Assembly: GCF_002368335.1 (NCBI RefSeq)
Contig: NZ_AP018288.1
Span: 6,391,221-6,455,220, forward strand
Length of the DNA: 64,000 nt
From: Nostoc sp. NIES-4103
Lineage (GTDB): Bacteria > Cyanobacteriota > Cyanobacteriia > Cyanobacteriales > Nostocaceae
Direction: 5' to 3'
Position 1 is the first letter of the stretch, and each line of letters begins with the position of its first letter. Positions 52,815-62,349 of this stretch are shown here, one piece after another. The translations under genes and the position numbers were made by a program. The notes under the pieces were generated by a model. It did no database searches. It was not told the DNA's origin and worked only from the letters and a program-made list of their open reading frames with translations.

Positions 52815-53639
52815 TTAAGTAGAAGGCAAAGCAACCACTTGATGCTCTTTGCGCCAAGTATCAGGAGGTAAGCCGTGATGTTGCCTAAATTGTCGTGAAA
52901 AATGAGACACATCTTGATAGCCTAATGCTTTAGCAATTTGCTCAACTGTCTGATGTTTATTTTGAAGTAAAAAACGGGCTTGTGCCATCCGACGTTTAAT
53001 AATCCAACTGTTGACAGTCTCTCCTGTCTGCTTAGCAACTCGGTTAGTTAAGTAAGCAGGTGAATAACCAACAGCAACAGCTACATCACACAAAGTAATC
53101 GCTCGGTGATAATTAGCTTCAATGAAATCGAAAACATCTTGTAGTTGGGGAACACAGGGAAAAAACGACTTTGTTGGGGCAGTTACTAAAGCTTCCGCTG
53201 TGGGTAATGATTCTAGGGTTTGCTGAAATTTAGTAGTGCACCATTGTTTGAGAGTAGCTTGCTTCTGTAGTCGAGTACTGATGGCTCGAATTAATTCGTC
53301 TATTGTAGTGGGTTTAGTAAGATAGTCATCTGCTCCCAAGTCCATGCCTTTGCGAATAGATGCTTTAGTGTCAATGCCAGTAACAAAAATAAAAGGAATA
53401 ATCGCTGTCGTAGGCTCTTGGCGCAACTTCAAAAGAACACTGTAACCATCCATATCAGGCATAACAATATCGCAAATTACCAAGTCCGGTAAATGCTCTT
53501 GTGCTTGCTGGATACCAGTAAGACCATTTTCAGCAGTTATGACATTAAAACCTTTAATTTCAAGACCTTTTAAGAAAAGATTACAGGTGGCTGTATCATC
53601 TTCAATTAGCAGAATTTTTTTCGATGATTCGTAAATCAT
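52815..53639 (-). CDS. Response regulator with AraC-type DNA-binding domain
   Basis: A 274-residue two-domain regulator. The receiver (to about 125) has the acid pocket IEDD, phospho-acceptor Asp57 (VICDIVMPD) and Lys109 (YLTKPT). The C-terminal AraC domain (about 168-268) has two helix-turn-helices: ITLCDVAVAVGYSPAYLTNRV and VEQIAKALGYQDVSHFSRQFRQHHG. A phosphorylated form likely binds DNA. No histidine kinase is adjacent, so its sensor is elsewhere. Upstream on the same strand lies the ABC exporter (875 bp away), downstream the protease, both possible targets. Confidence 0.9.
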   Translation of the reverse strand: MIYESSKKILLIEDDTATCNLFLKGLEIKGFNVITAENGLTGIQQAQEHLPDLVICDIVMPDMDGYSVLLKLRQEPTTAIIPFIFVTGIDTKASIRKGMDLGADDYLTKPTTIDELIRAISTRLQKQATLKQWCTTKFQQTLESLPTAEALVTAPTKSFFPCVPQLQDVFDFIEANYHRAITLCDVAVAVGYSPAYLTNRVAKQTGETVNSWIIKRRMAQARFLLQNKHQTVEQIAKALGYQDVSHFSRQFRQHHGLPPDTWRKEHQVVALPST

Positions 53640-54514
53640 TTTCCCATCACAGAAATTCTCAGGTTTTAATTGTTACACAGGCTTATACTGGCTATTAAGT
53701 AAAAGTATTATTAATAGGTGCTTCCCCAAATTTATGATTATGAAGTCTTATATGCCTTCTTAATTAATCATAAAGACGCAGTAATTATTTTTTATAAGAA
53801 GCCAAATTAAAGTTTTTGATGCCATTTTTGAAAGAAATTTGTTGTTCTTTTCAAGAATTTAGCATTAGCCCTACTACAATATCAGTACATCTAAAGGAGT
53901 AATTAATATAAAGTATTATTAAATTATTTTCTTACATTGTCAATATTAAATTTGCTAATTTTATCTGGTGAGATTTACTTTCAGCAGCTAGAAATTTATT
54001 AATGTCAAGCCTGGAAGACTTACGGCAAGAGCAGTATATTAATGAATCATTAGCGTCTTTTTCCTACTTTATCTACTATTACTACTTTTCTTACTTTTCT
54101 TACTTTCTATATTTTTAATGTTTTCACTACATTTTTTTAAATTTGAGACTCCAAAGCATTAATATAAGGTTAATTTTTATTCATAAGCATCTGAAATTGC
54201 CTTAAATAATATTATTTATTTAAGGTCACACCAAAGGTGTAAAGAAAAAACTGTCTGTAAATCTCAGTAAAAAAGTGGGAAAAATATAAAACTATGTAAC
54301 TTTAATTACATACTTTTACTCCTAAGAAACACTTTCTTCCCCTACTCCCTGTGTTTCTTGGGAGTATAACTAATAGCTCAAGTCTGATTAATCAAAATTG
54401 AGCTATTATTTGCTGGATATTAACCTTTCAACGTGGACTTAAGCTATTAGCTCAGAATTTATTTCTTGGTGGGAGATTGAATAGATACCAACACACTGTT
54501 TCTCTAAACATCCT
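53640..54514. other. Intergenic AT-rich region (875 bp) with two hairpins
   Basis: No gene. Two inverted repeats lie at 54318-54365 and 54372-54407. The rest is very AT-rich and holds the response-regulator promoter. Confidence 0.5.
54318..54407 (-). terminator. Two consecutive hairpins downstream of the ABC exporter
   Basis: ACTCCTAAGAAACAC/GTGTTTCTTGGGAGT (14 of 15 paired) is followed by AATAGCTCAA/TTGAGCTATT (10 of 10). They lie 108 bp beyond the exporter stop, without T-runs, so they may be mRNA-stabilising or terminator hairpins or a small RNA. Confidence 0.4.
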
Positions 54515-57307
54515 CTAAATATTTGCTTGCTGCCGTTGATATAGTGACCAGTACAAGCCTTTTTGTTGCAACAACTGTGAGTGGGTTCCACGTTCAGCAA
54601 TGACACCTCGCTCTAACACCAAAATCAAATCAGCACGTTTGAGAGGTGCAAAGCGGTGAGCAATCAGGAATACAGTACGATTAGCGGATATTTTTTGCAG
54701 GTTTTGCAGTACCTGCTGTTCAGTCTCACTATCCAAAGCGCTGGTAGCTTCATCTAATACCAAAATCGGTGCTTGGGAAAGAAATAACCGTGCTAAGGCA
54801 ATGCGTTGGCGCTGTCCGCCAGATAAAGCTGTACCGCGTTCACCAACATTAGTCTCGTAACCGTAGGGTAATTGACTAATAAAGTCATGAGCTACAGCTA
54901 GCCTTGCAGCTTCTACCACTTGCTCGGCAGTAATGTCGGGATTGCCAAGAGTAATATTCTCCAAGATAGTACCGTTAAATAAAAAGTCTTCTTGGAGAAC
55001 TACACCAGTTTGTTGTCGCAGTGAAGCTAAATCAGCGCTTTTGATGTCAAAACCATCAATCAGGATGCGTCCTGATTCAATTTGATAGAGGCGTTGCAAC
55101 AGCTTAGAGAGGGTACTTTTACCAGAACCGCTACGTCCGACGATGCCAACAAACTGCCCTGGTTCCACATTAAAGGAAATGCCTCGCAACACTGGTTCAG
55201 TATGTGGTTGATACCGGAAAAATACTTGCTCGAAGGTGACTTGACCTTTGAGGGGTGGTAAAACTAGACCAGTTCCGGCTTCTGCTTCTGGGGCAACGTT
55301 GAGGATGTCTCCTATGCGGTCTACAGAAAGTAAGACTTGTTGGAGATTTTGCCACAGTTGCACTAGTCTCAGAAGCGGGCCTGTGACTCTCCCCGATAGC
55401 ATTTGAAAGGCTACAAGCTGACCAATAGTGAGTTTCTGTTCGATAACTAACTTGGCACCAAACCACAGAATCAGTAATGAGGAAAGATTGGTAAGAAAGT
55501 CACCAATATTACTGCTAATGTTGGAAGTAGTAGAAGCTTTAAAGCCAGTACGGATGAAACGAGCAAATAATCCTTCCCAGCGATCGCGTGCTACTGGTTC
55601 TGCTGCATGAGCTTTGACTGAGTGAATGCCTGTGACTGTCTCAACTAGAAACGATTGACTATCAGCACTGCGGTTAAAAGTTTCGTTGAGCCAACCGCGA
55701 AGAATTGGTGTAGCAACTATGGTCAAAGTAGCAAACAGTGGTAGTACTGCCAAAGCCACAAAGGTCAGCGGGATATTATAGTAAAACATCAATGCCAGGT
55801 AGACCACAGCAAAGATGCTATCTAGAATTACAGTTAATGCTGTACCAGTCAGAAACTGACGGATTTGTTCGAGTTCTTGAACTCTAGCTACTGTGTCACC
55901 GACGCGCCGCGACTCAAAATAAGCTAAAGGCAGACGCATCAGATGGCGAAATAGTTGTGCCGATAAGCTCAAATCTAAACGACGAGCTGTATGGGTAAAG
56001 ATAAATAGTCGCAGAATGCCGAGTATGGACTCGAATAAGGCTACCAATAAAAGCGCGATCGCCATGACATCAAGAGTGGGCAAACTCTCTTGCACCATCA
56101 CTTTGTCAATAACGACTTGCGTAATTAGCGGTGTACCTAACCCCAAAAGCTGCAACGTAAACGATGCCAGCAAAACTTCTCCTAGCAAGTTGCGGAACTT
56201 CCAAACTGCTGGGGTAAACCAACCCAGGTTAAATTTTTCTTGCTTGGATATAACTTCTACTTGCCACAGCTTGCCATTCCAGGCAGCTTCAACTACTGAT
56301 TGAGGAACGCTTTCACAAGTATGATCGGCATTTAAGGGATTACCAATAATTAGGTTAGAACCTTTAACTCCATAAACCACTACCCAAGATGGTGTCGGCT
56401 GTGAGTCAGATTTCCACTGTAGTAAAGCTGGAAATGATAACTGGCGCAAATCAAGCCAACTCACTTGCAACTGACGCAAAACTAACCCTAACTTTTCTGC
56501 TGCTTCAATAACATGTTTCGGGCGTTCTCCCCTGAGTTGGCGTTGTACCCATTCCAGTTTCACAGGATTTTCCAACTGTTGAGCTGCCATTGTTAAACAA
56601 GCAGCAGCCGTATTCCAGCTATAGACAAAAGGATAACCAGATATTACAGATGAGGGGGATGAGGAGATGGGGGGATAAGGGGATGGGGTGATGGGGAGAT
56701 GGGGAGAATCTAGTACTAACTTCTCCCCTGCTCCTCTGCTCCCCTGTTCCTCTGCTCCCCTGCTCCCCTGTGCCCCTAATCCCCACTCTCTTTCGGTCGT
56801 GGGGGCCCCGAGTTCCCCTGCTCCCCTGCTCTCCCCATCCTTTTGTGAATTTTGCCAGAACTCCTCAATTTGTGGTGTAGCAACTTCTTTTAATAATGCT
56901 GTGTCCCAACACACCACTACTACTTCTTTACTGGCAGCTACAGCTTTATACTCGACAGAAAGCTTTTGTAAGTCGCCAAACCAATCTCCTACCTGTAAGG
57001 CTGCCAAAGGTTTACCGACATCTTGCTCTCCAAGATTGCGGGCTTCACTCCGCAAGCGGACTTTACCAGCAACAATGAAGAATTGGTAGCCTCCTACTTC
57101 ACTTGACCAGATTTTTTCTCCAAGACGATATTGACGGGTTTGGCACTGATTTTGTAAGTGAGTTTGTTGTTCGGGAGTCAGCCAGCATAGAGGCGGCTGA
57201 TCCCAAGGCACGCAAGCTAGTACGTTTACTTGTAGAGATTCATTATCCAGAAGTTTTAGTTCACTTGTAGTTTGACTGTCAGCTTTTGAATTTTCTGGGC
57301 TAGCCAT
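54515..57307 (-). CDS. ABC exporter with cNMP-binding-like and C39-like domains (type I secretion ATPase)
   Basis: A 930-residue membrane ATPase. In order: a cyclic-nucleotide-binding-like beta barrel (about 30-150; LGEKIWSSEVGGYQFFIVAGKV), a Gly/Ser/Pro linker (about 150-222), a C39-peptidase-like domain (about 222-355) whose Cys position is Thr (WNTAAACL), six membrane helices (about 370-640) and an ATPase with Walker A GRSGSGKST, LSGGQRQRIALARLF, LVLDEATSALD and switch His (LIAHR). The degenerate peptidase means substrate binding without leader cleavage, as in HlyB-type exporters. Its start overlaps the PPIase 3' end by 52 bp. No HlyD gene is in the window. Confidence 0.88.
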   Translation of the reverse strand: MASPENSKADSQTTSELKLLDNESLQVNVLACVPWDQPPLCWLTPEQQTHLQNQCQTRQYRLGEKIWSSEVGGYQFFIVAGKVRLRSEARNLGEQDVGKPLAALQVGDWFGDLQKLSVEYKAVAASKEVVVVCWDTALLKEVATPQIEEFWQNSQKDGESRGAGELGAPTTEREWGLGAQGSRGAEEQGSRGAGEKLVLDSPHLPITPSPYPPISSSPSSVISGYPFVYSWNTAAACLTMAAQQLENPVKLEWVQRQLRGERPKHVIEAAEKLGLVLRQLQVSWLDLRQLSFPALLQWKSDSQPTPSWVVVYGVKGSNLIIGNPLNADHTCESVPQSVVEAAWNGKLWQVEVISKQEKFNLGWFTPAVWKFRNLLGEVLLASFTLQLLGLGTPLITQVVIDKVMVQESLPTLDVMAIALLLVALFESILGILRLFIFTHTARRLDLSLSAQLFRHLMRLPLAYFESRRVGDTVARVQELEQIRQFLTGTALTVILDSIFAVVYLALMFYYNIPLTFVALAVLPLFATLTIVATPILRGWLNETFNRSADSQSFLVETVTGIHSVKAHAAEPVARDRWEGLFARFIRTGFKASTTSNISSNIGDFLTNLSSLLILWFGAKLVIEQKLTIGQLVAFQMLSGRVTGPLLRLVQLWQNLQQVLLSVDRIGDILNVAPEAEAGTGLVLPPLKGQVTFEQVFFRYQPHTEPVLRGISFNVEPGQFVGIVGRSGSGKSTLSKLLQRLYQIESGRILIDGFDIKSADLASLRQQTGVVLQEDFLFNGTILENITLGNPDITAEQVVEAARLAVAHDFISQLPYGYETNVGERGTALSGGQRQRIALARLFLSQAPILVLDEATSALDSETEQQVLQNLQKISANRTVFLIAHRFAPLKRADLILVLERGVIAERGTHSQLLQQKGLYWSLYQRQQANI
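56640..56840. repeat. GGGGAGC-type repeats inside the ABC exporter gene
   Basis: Runs of GGGGAGCAG/GGGGATGGGG and a TCGGTCGTGGGGGCCCC copy (56793-56809), the same types seen in spacers, encode the exporter's Gly/Ser/Glu linker (GSRGAEEQGSRGAGE) in frame. Confidence 0.8.
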
Positions 57308-58026
57308 TTTTCAAATAATTCATTTTGTAATGCTTGCTTGAGTTGAGTATCTTCTAAAGAAGCTGGCACAAATTGTTCTACTCGAAACAAACCATAACTT
57401 CCTTCGATTTCTATTGGCCCTACCAGTTGTCCAGGGCTTGCCGCATCAATAGCAGCTCTGAGTTTATCTGGCATTGTTCCCCGACTAATGGGCCCCATCA
57501 TACCGTTGACAATTCGATCATCTGCTACTGAATACTCTCTAGCTAGTTGTTCAAAGCTACCTCCTTCTTCGATTTGGGTTTGTAGTTCTTCACAGAGTTC
57601 TTGATTCTTAACAACGATCCGAGAGAGGATCACCCGATCCAGAAAAATCTTACGTTCAATAAAATATTCTGGAAGTTTTGGTTCTGTCACTAAAGCTTTA
57701 AGTTTTTCTAACTTAAAGCTAAAAGCAACTGATGTGTGAAATGTAGTGTAATCTGTGCCATTACTCTTGAGCCATTCTTGGAAAGTTTGGGGGTCTGTAA
57801 GTTTGTTGTTAAGGCGAAAATCGATTATTGCCTGTTCTGTTAAAGCGGGGCTGATTTCAATATCGTCTCGTGTTTGTATTTCTTGCTCAATGACGTGCTG
57901 ACGAAGAATATCGCCAATGAACTGTGCTAATTTTCCAGAGGCTTGGAGATATTTTACTGCTTTGTCAATAGAAATTGGTTGGTCATCGACTGTCAAAAAT
58001 GATAAAGTTTCCATGAATTGAACCAA
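57256..58026 (-). CDS. Parvulin-type peptidyl-prolyl isomerase
   Basis: A 256-residue SurA/PrsA-like foldase. The N-terminal chaperone part (to about 120) is helical; the rotamase domain spans about 125-220: ILSRIVVKNQE, EGGSFEQLAREYS, MGPISRGTMPDKL and GPIEIEGSYGLFRVE. No signal peptide, so it acts in the cytosol. It is upstream of, and overlaps, the ABC exporter, so it likely prepares the exporter's substrate, a pairing seen in cyanobacteria. Confidence 0.88.
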   Translation of the reverse strand: MVQFMETLSFLTVDDQPISIDKAVKYLQASGKLAQFIGDILRQHVIEQEIQTRDDIEISPALTEQAIIDFRLNNKLTDPQTFQEWLKSNGTDYTTFHTSVAFSFKLEKLKALVTEPKLPEYFIERKIFLDRVILSRIVVKNQELCEELQTQIEEGGSFEQLAREYSVADDRIVNGMMGPISRGTMPDKLRAAIDAASPGQLVGPIEIEGSYGLFRVEQFVPASLEDTQLKQALQNELFEKWLAQKIQKLTVKLQVN

Positions 58027-58239
58027 TAAAAACAGCTAAAATTTTATAAAATTTAAAATGTATAGTATAAACCTATAGAAGCCAGCAATTCTTTACATAA
58101 AATAATTTAGTATTGTAACTGACATTTTTTAGCAAAGGGTTAATGCTCATGCTATTTACTGCATAGCACTACAGCAACAACCCTACAAGTGCGTTGCTTG
58201 AAATTACTTTTAAATGTCCAAAAGAAGTCAGGAAAATAA

Positions 58240-59043
58240 TTAGCCCAAGGTACTTGTCCAGATCCAAGCAAATAGTATTGCAGCGATCGCACCGATTAAT
58301 GTATTCAAAATATTGACTACTTCATTGGTTAGCCAGGTGTATTTAGATTGCAGCGTTGCGCCAATAACGCTTTCTAAATTCGTGGCAATAAAAGCTGCCA
58401 ATACACACCAAAGTATCCCCAATAGATTGATCAAACCGACTGCCCAGGCTATGATTGCGATCGCAATTGAACCCCCCACACCAGCTAAAGTTCCCTCCAA
58501 GCTGACTGCCCCTTCTGTACCACGGGGTACTGGCTGTAGTGTAGTAATCAAAAACGTACTTTTACCGTATGCTTTGCCGACTTCGCTAGCACAGGTGTCA
58601 GAAAGCTTGGTACTAAAACTTGCCACGTAGCCTAATAAAAGTAGGGAGTGGAGACTGGACACTAGGGACTCTTGACTGGATGTAAAAAATCCTGATTTTA
58701 TGATGCCGACTCCCAAAGCACACAACGCCCCAGTTAAAGCCGAACCCCAGACATTTTCGGGCCCTCTTGCCCCGGAACGTTTTTCAGCTATACCTTCAGC
58801 TTCCTTTTGTGCCATGCCGATGCGTGTCACACCAGAACCAACCAAAAAGTAAAACATTACAACCACATATCCCCGCCAACCTAAAGTTCCCCAAATGAGT
58901 ACGCCTAGTAACCACGCGTGGAATAATCCTGCTGGAGTCAGCAGCTTTTTAGGAGCAATCCAAGCTAAACCCAATAAAATTGTGTTTAATCCTGCTCCCA
59001 CTAACCAAGGATTCGCAGAGTCAATTAAAGATAACATCAACAA
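58240..59043 (-). CDS. DUF92 family protein, VTE6-like phytyl-phosphate kinase
   Basis: A 267-residue membrane protein with about six hydrophobic segments. The family stretch SKLSDTCASEVGKAYGK, followed by VPRGTEGAVSLEGTLAG, is typical of DUF92/TMEM19 proteins; the plant member VTE6 and its cyanobacterial relative phosphorylate phytyl phosphate, feeding tocopherol and phylloquinone synthesis from chlorophyll phytol. Single gene. Function by family only. Confidence 0.85.
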   Translation of the reverse strand: MLMLSLIDSANPWLVGAGLNTILLGLAWIAPKKLLTPAGLFHAWLLGVLIWGTLGWRGYVVVMFYFLVGSGVTRIGMAQKEAEGIAEKRSGARGPENVWGSALTGALCALGVGIIKSGFFTSSQESLVSSLHSLLLLGYVASFSTKLSDTCASEVGKAYGKSTFLITTLQPVPRGTEGAVSLEGTLAGVGGSIAIAIIAWAVGLINLLGILWCVLAAFIATNLESVIGATLQSKYTWLTNEVVNILNTLIGAIAAILFAWIWTSTLG

Positions 59044-59605
59044 TGAATCACGAGTAGTTTTGCCAGAATAACAACAGAATAACCAATTTTGGAACTTGGG
59101 TGTTTTACGGGGATTAAGGATTGGATGTTAGCAAGAACAACTCATTTTGTAAACTAAATTCCTTCCTAGCCCCAGTGCCTAATCTCAAGAACAACTTTTG
59201 TTTACCAAAAGACGTGGAAAAGTTAGAGTTAAATGATAAGTAAATTTTAATGCTTTAGCTCAAAGTTTCTGACACAGTATTTGCTCGTAAAATCAAGTAA
59301 ATAAAGTATATTAGACTTAAAAATTCATGCAAACACCGTTAATATAATATAAGTTAGTTTTATATAAAACTGTATTCAGGTTGACCACAAACGAAGTTTA
59401 AAACAAAAAATTTGGAACTGACCTCTTTGCCCCCTGCTCAATAACTCAGCTGCTGTAGTACATTCCTGCCCCAACCCTTGATTTTTCGCCTCAGTACGTA
59501 AGATCTAAAATGGTAAATAACTAATTGGGCATAATTAAATCTAACTATATTTTTTCTTCCCCCCATGCCCAATGCCCTGCCCCATGAGTGTATTTATTAT
59601 TAACT
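59044..59605. other. Intergenic region (562 bp)
   Basis: AT-rich spacer between divergent genes, with promoters for both. No specific motif found. Confidence 0.4.
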
Positions 59606-60037
59606 ATGAGCCAAACTTTATTTCATCTGGCTTTCCCCGTAACTGATATTGCTCAGACAAAGGCTTATTATGTCGATGGATTGGGCTGTATCCCCGGTCG
59701 TGAAAACCCCCAAGCTTTAATTCTCAACTTCTACGGTCATCAATTGGTAGCTCACGTCACTAGAGAGGATTTAACACGCCAACGCACAATTTATCCCAGA
59801 CACTTTGGGCTAATTTTCACCCAAGAGCGTGATTGGGAGGATTGCCTCAAAAAGGCACAAAAGCAACAGCTGCTTTTCCGTGAAGAACCAAAAAATCGCT
59901 TTGTTGGTTCTCCCCTAGAGCATCGCACTTTCTTTTTAGAAGATCCTTTTTACAACCTGATAGAACTCAAATATTACCGCCACCCAGAGGCAATTTTTGG
60001 AAGCTATGAGTATACCCAAATTGGGGATAGGGGTTAA
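59606..60037 (+). CDS. VOC-superfamily (glyoxalase/dioxygenase fold) protein
   Basis: A 143-residue protein from the ATG at 59606 (MSQTLFHLAFPVTD); the frame also opens six codons earlier. LFHLAFPVTDIAQTKAYYVDGLGC is the first VOC beta-alpha-beta motif and FFLEDPFYNLIELKYY the last, so the metal-site His and Glu are present. Family members include dioxygenases and glyoxalases; substrate unknown. Its final 71 bp overlap the convergent hydrolase gene. Confidence 0.85.
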   Translation: MSQTLFHLAFPVTDIAQTKAYYVDGLGCIPGRENPQALILNFYGHQLVAHVTREDLTRQRTIYPRHFGLIFTQERDWEDCLKKAQKQQLLFREEPKNRFVGSPLEHRTFFLEDPFYNLIELKYYRHPEAIFGSYEYTQIGDRG

Positions 60038-60635
60038 TCGGTTCTGTTAAAGCAGTTGCTACTGCTGCCAAACATCTAGAGTCTCCCAGCATCCAAGAGT
60101 GCAGTGCCACCGGTAATATCACTTCTTTTCCTACAGGCAATTGTGAACTGCTCGTTGGCACAATCATCAAATCATAAGGTGTCCATATAGACGTAAAATT
60201 CAGATGCCTTAACATTGCAACATCAGAATTTAAATCTTTGATAAAAGCGCTCTTTGGGCGCATTTGCATACAACCACGACGTTGGGAAGCATAGGCAATC
60301 ACAGTTCCATGATGAGGTGAAGAGATAGTGATAAACCGCTGCACACGGTTAATACCTCCCAACCGTTGAACATAGTAACGGCTGACAATTCCTCCCATGC
60401 TGAAACCTATCAAATCTAGCGGTTGATCTAAGGCAAAGTTGGCTGCCACATAATCAGCTACTTGCTTTGCTAATACATCAAGACCGGCATCACCATTGTT
60501 GGGCACGAGATCCAGAGTGTACACAGACCACCCCAGGTGTCTCAAGTAAGCCGCCATTTTGTCGAAAACTGCTCCTGTGTCCTCAATGCCATGTACTAAT
60601 AAAACAGGATTATGTTGCTGATCTCTAGTGTTCAT
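59967..60635 (-). CDS. Lipase-like alpha/beta hydrolase
   Basis: A 222-residue esterase/lipase. The oxyanion motif is VLLVHGIEDTG (residues 12-22), and GFSMGG (about 98) is the nucleophile elbow, with PLDLIGFSMGGIVSRYY around it. Cytosolic, short for a lipase. Overlaps the convergent VOC gene by 71 bp. Likely acts on small ester or lipid substrate. Confidence 0.85.
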   Translation of the reverse strand: MNTRDQQHNPVLLVHGIEDTGAVFDKMAAYLRHLGWSVYTLDLVPNNGDAGLDVLAKQVADYVAANFALDQPLDLIGFSMGGIVSRYYVQRLGGINRVQRFITISSPHHGTVIAYASQRRGCMQMRPKSAFIKDLNSDVAMLRHLNFTSIWTPYDLMIVPTSSSQLPVGKEVILPVALHSWMLGDSRCLAAVATALTEPINPYPQFGYTHSFQKLPLGGGNI

Positions 60636-61014
60636 CTGCCAAACTCGCCTGCATCAAGTCTGTAGAAAATTTAACTGAGTACTGCGGTTACCTGTCTCCA
60701 GGCTGTGACACTCCTCCTACTGGTTGAGTGCAAATAAATATTTGCTGCCTAAAATAATGTTAATTTATGTTAAGCAAACTTTCAGAATCTTGCCCTCAGT
60801 TACAGTAAAATTTAATAATTAATTCTCGGTGTATACAGGTTGCAAATGCTTGCAAAGTTGATAACATTTGCCCTGTAGTGTTACTACAATGTTGATTAGT
60901 ACAAATCTATAAAGCTGGTCAGCGCAATCGTGTGGCGCAAAAAAATGTAACATTTCGCTGTAGTTTTTAATATTACGGCCAACATTACAGATATCAAAGG
61001 CAGGAGCAATTCTA
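60636..61014. other. Intergenic region (379 bp)
   Basis: AT-rich spacer between divergent genes. An AAGGCAGGAGCAATT Shine-Dalgarno region precedes the start at 61015. Confidence 0.4.
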
Positions 61015-61527
61015 ATGTTCGGTTCTATCAAAAAGTTAATCACAAGTTTAATCGGTGGGATTGTGGGTTTTATTACTGGGTTATTACCTGGTAAGAAAAA
61101 AGGTGGCGGATACTATTTGGAACTAGATGAAGCCAAGGATGTAAAGCCGGTAGAGGCTGCTAAAGAAGTTGCAGCAAACGCTAAAAAAGCAGTGGAAACA
61201 GTTGTATCAGAAGCACCAGCTCCATCACAGCCAGCGTCCTTGAACGGAACAAAAACTGCCGCAGCTACTAAAACCAAAGCTAAAACATCCAAAAACACAA
61301 AACCAGCTGATGTTCAACTAGTCCAGACAGCTGAGGGTCTAAAGGTTGAACCCGGCAAAAATGCCAAAGCAGCAGCAGCCAAAGCAGTCAAAGAAGAGCC
61401 AAAAGAAACCACCTTTGCGCCTACATATCTTGCTCCTACAGCTAATGGTTCTAACGGTCGTCGCCGTCCAGGAGCAAACATGAGCGCTTATCTAGAACTG
61501 GCACGTCAAGTTAAAACTCCTGGTTAA
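61015..61527 (+). CDS. Conserved cyanobacterial protein with amphipathic N-terminus
   Basis: A 170-residue protein. The start has a glycine-spaced hydrophobic helix (SLIGGIVGFITGLLPG) before a Lys run, suggesting membrane attachment; the middle is Ala/Lys/Thr-rich and disordered (TKAKTSKNTKPADVQ); the C-terminus has RRRPGANMSAYLELARQVK, which looks conserved. GGCAGGAG sits just upstream of the ATG. Family not recognised. Confidence 0.65.
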   Translation: MFGSIKKLITSLIGGIVGFITGLLPGKKKGGGYYLELDEAKDVKPVEAAKEVAANAKKAVETVVSEAPAPSQPASLNGTKTAAATKTKAKTSKNTKPADVQLVQTAEGLKVEPGKNAKAAAAKAVKEEPKETTFAPTYLAPTANGSNGRRRPGANMSAYLELARQVKTPG

Positions 61528-61664
61528 GGAATGTAGATTAATTAACTACAGTTCTTAATGTAAAGTGTGCCAAGTAGCTTGTATACCATGTTGTGTACTC
61601 TATGTGACTAACACTGTTGAGTTTCACGCTTTACCAAATAAAAATTTTGCATTTTTCCCAAGTT

Positions 61665-61692
61665 GAAGAGACGCGAAGCTTCGCGTCTCTTC
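61665..61692. repeat. Perfect 28-bp palindrome
   Basis: GAAGAGACGCGAAG followed by its exact reverse complement, 138 bp past the 61015-61527 gene. Perhaps a terminator or a dispersed repeat; the AGACGCGAAGC text is common in cyanobacterial spacers. Confidence 0.75.
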
Positions 61693-62349
61693 ATTATTAA
61701 TGATGGCTTCCAAGACCGGGGCTACCTCACCGCACTGATTCACTTATGACAAAGAACAGCTAGATCAAGTGATTGTACAAATTAAATGTGTTTTAGCTTA
61801 GCGATCGCATTCCCATCCATTAATATCTTTTCTGTACTTATAGATAATTATACTTTTACCTACTTATCATTTTCTCACCATAGGATGGCTATGTATTCTG
61901 CCTTGTGATAGATGACACCTTTATTATTTCTTGATAAATCCTAGGAAAATTTTTTCACAAATATCATATCAAGTCCGCTTGATTACTTATGAGTGTATGT
62001 TAGCAAAAATCATAAAACCTTCTTTCTTGCTGAAAAACAGTCTGAATCAGAACCCTTGACATCAGCGTGCGATCGCTTGAGAGTTATTGTTTTAGTTACA
62101 AGATAGAACTTGATTGCTAATGCTGTATTTATCAAAACTTAGTAGAAAATTAATACAAGCATTATTGAACTTCCAAGAAATTACGGATTCGGAATTTCCG
62201 GTACGATTGGTACCATTCTACTAATGAAGAATAGCAGTGTCTCTATTGACTACACAAAATAAAACTGTACCGATTGAGATTAATAAAACTATTCTCTAAT
62301 TTGGCAATTAAAAATTTTTTTCGGATTATATTAAAGTAATAAATAATTT
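61693..62349. other. Intergenic region (about 660 bp)
   Basis: AT-rich. A short stretch at 61740-61800 could encode a DKEQLDQVIVQIKCVL remnant ending in TAG, but there is no start, so it is not called. Confidence 0.35.

Noticed and set aside
61740..61800. Possible gene remnant ending in QIKCVLA
   Set aside because: No start codon, upstream stop in frame, no family match.
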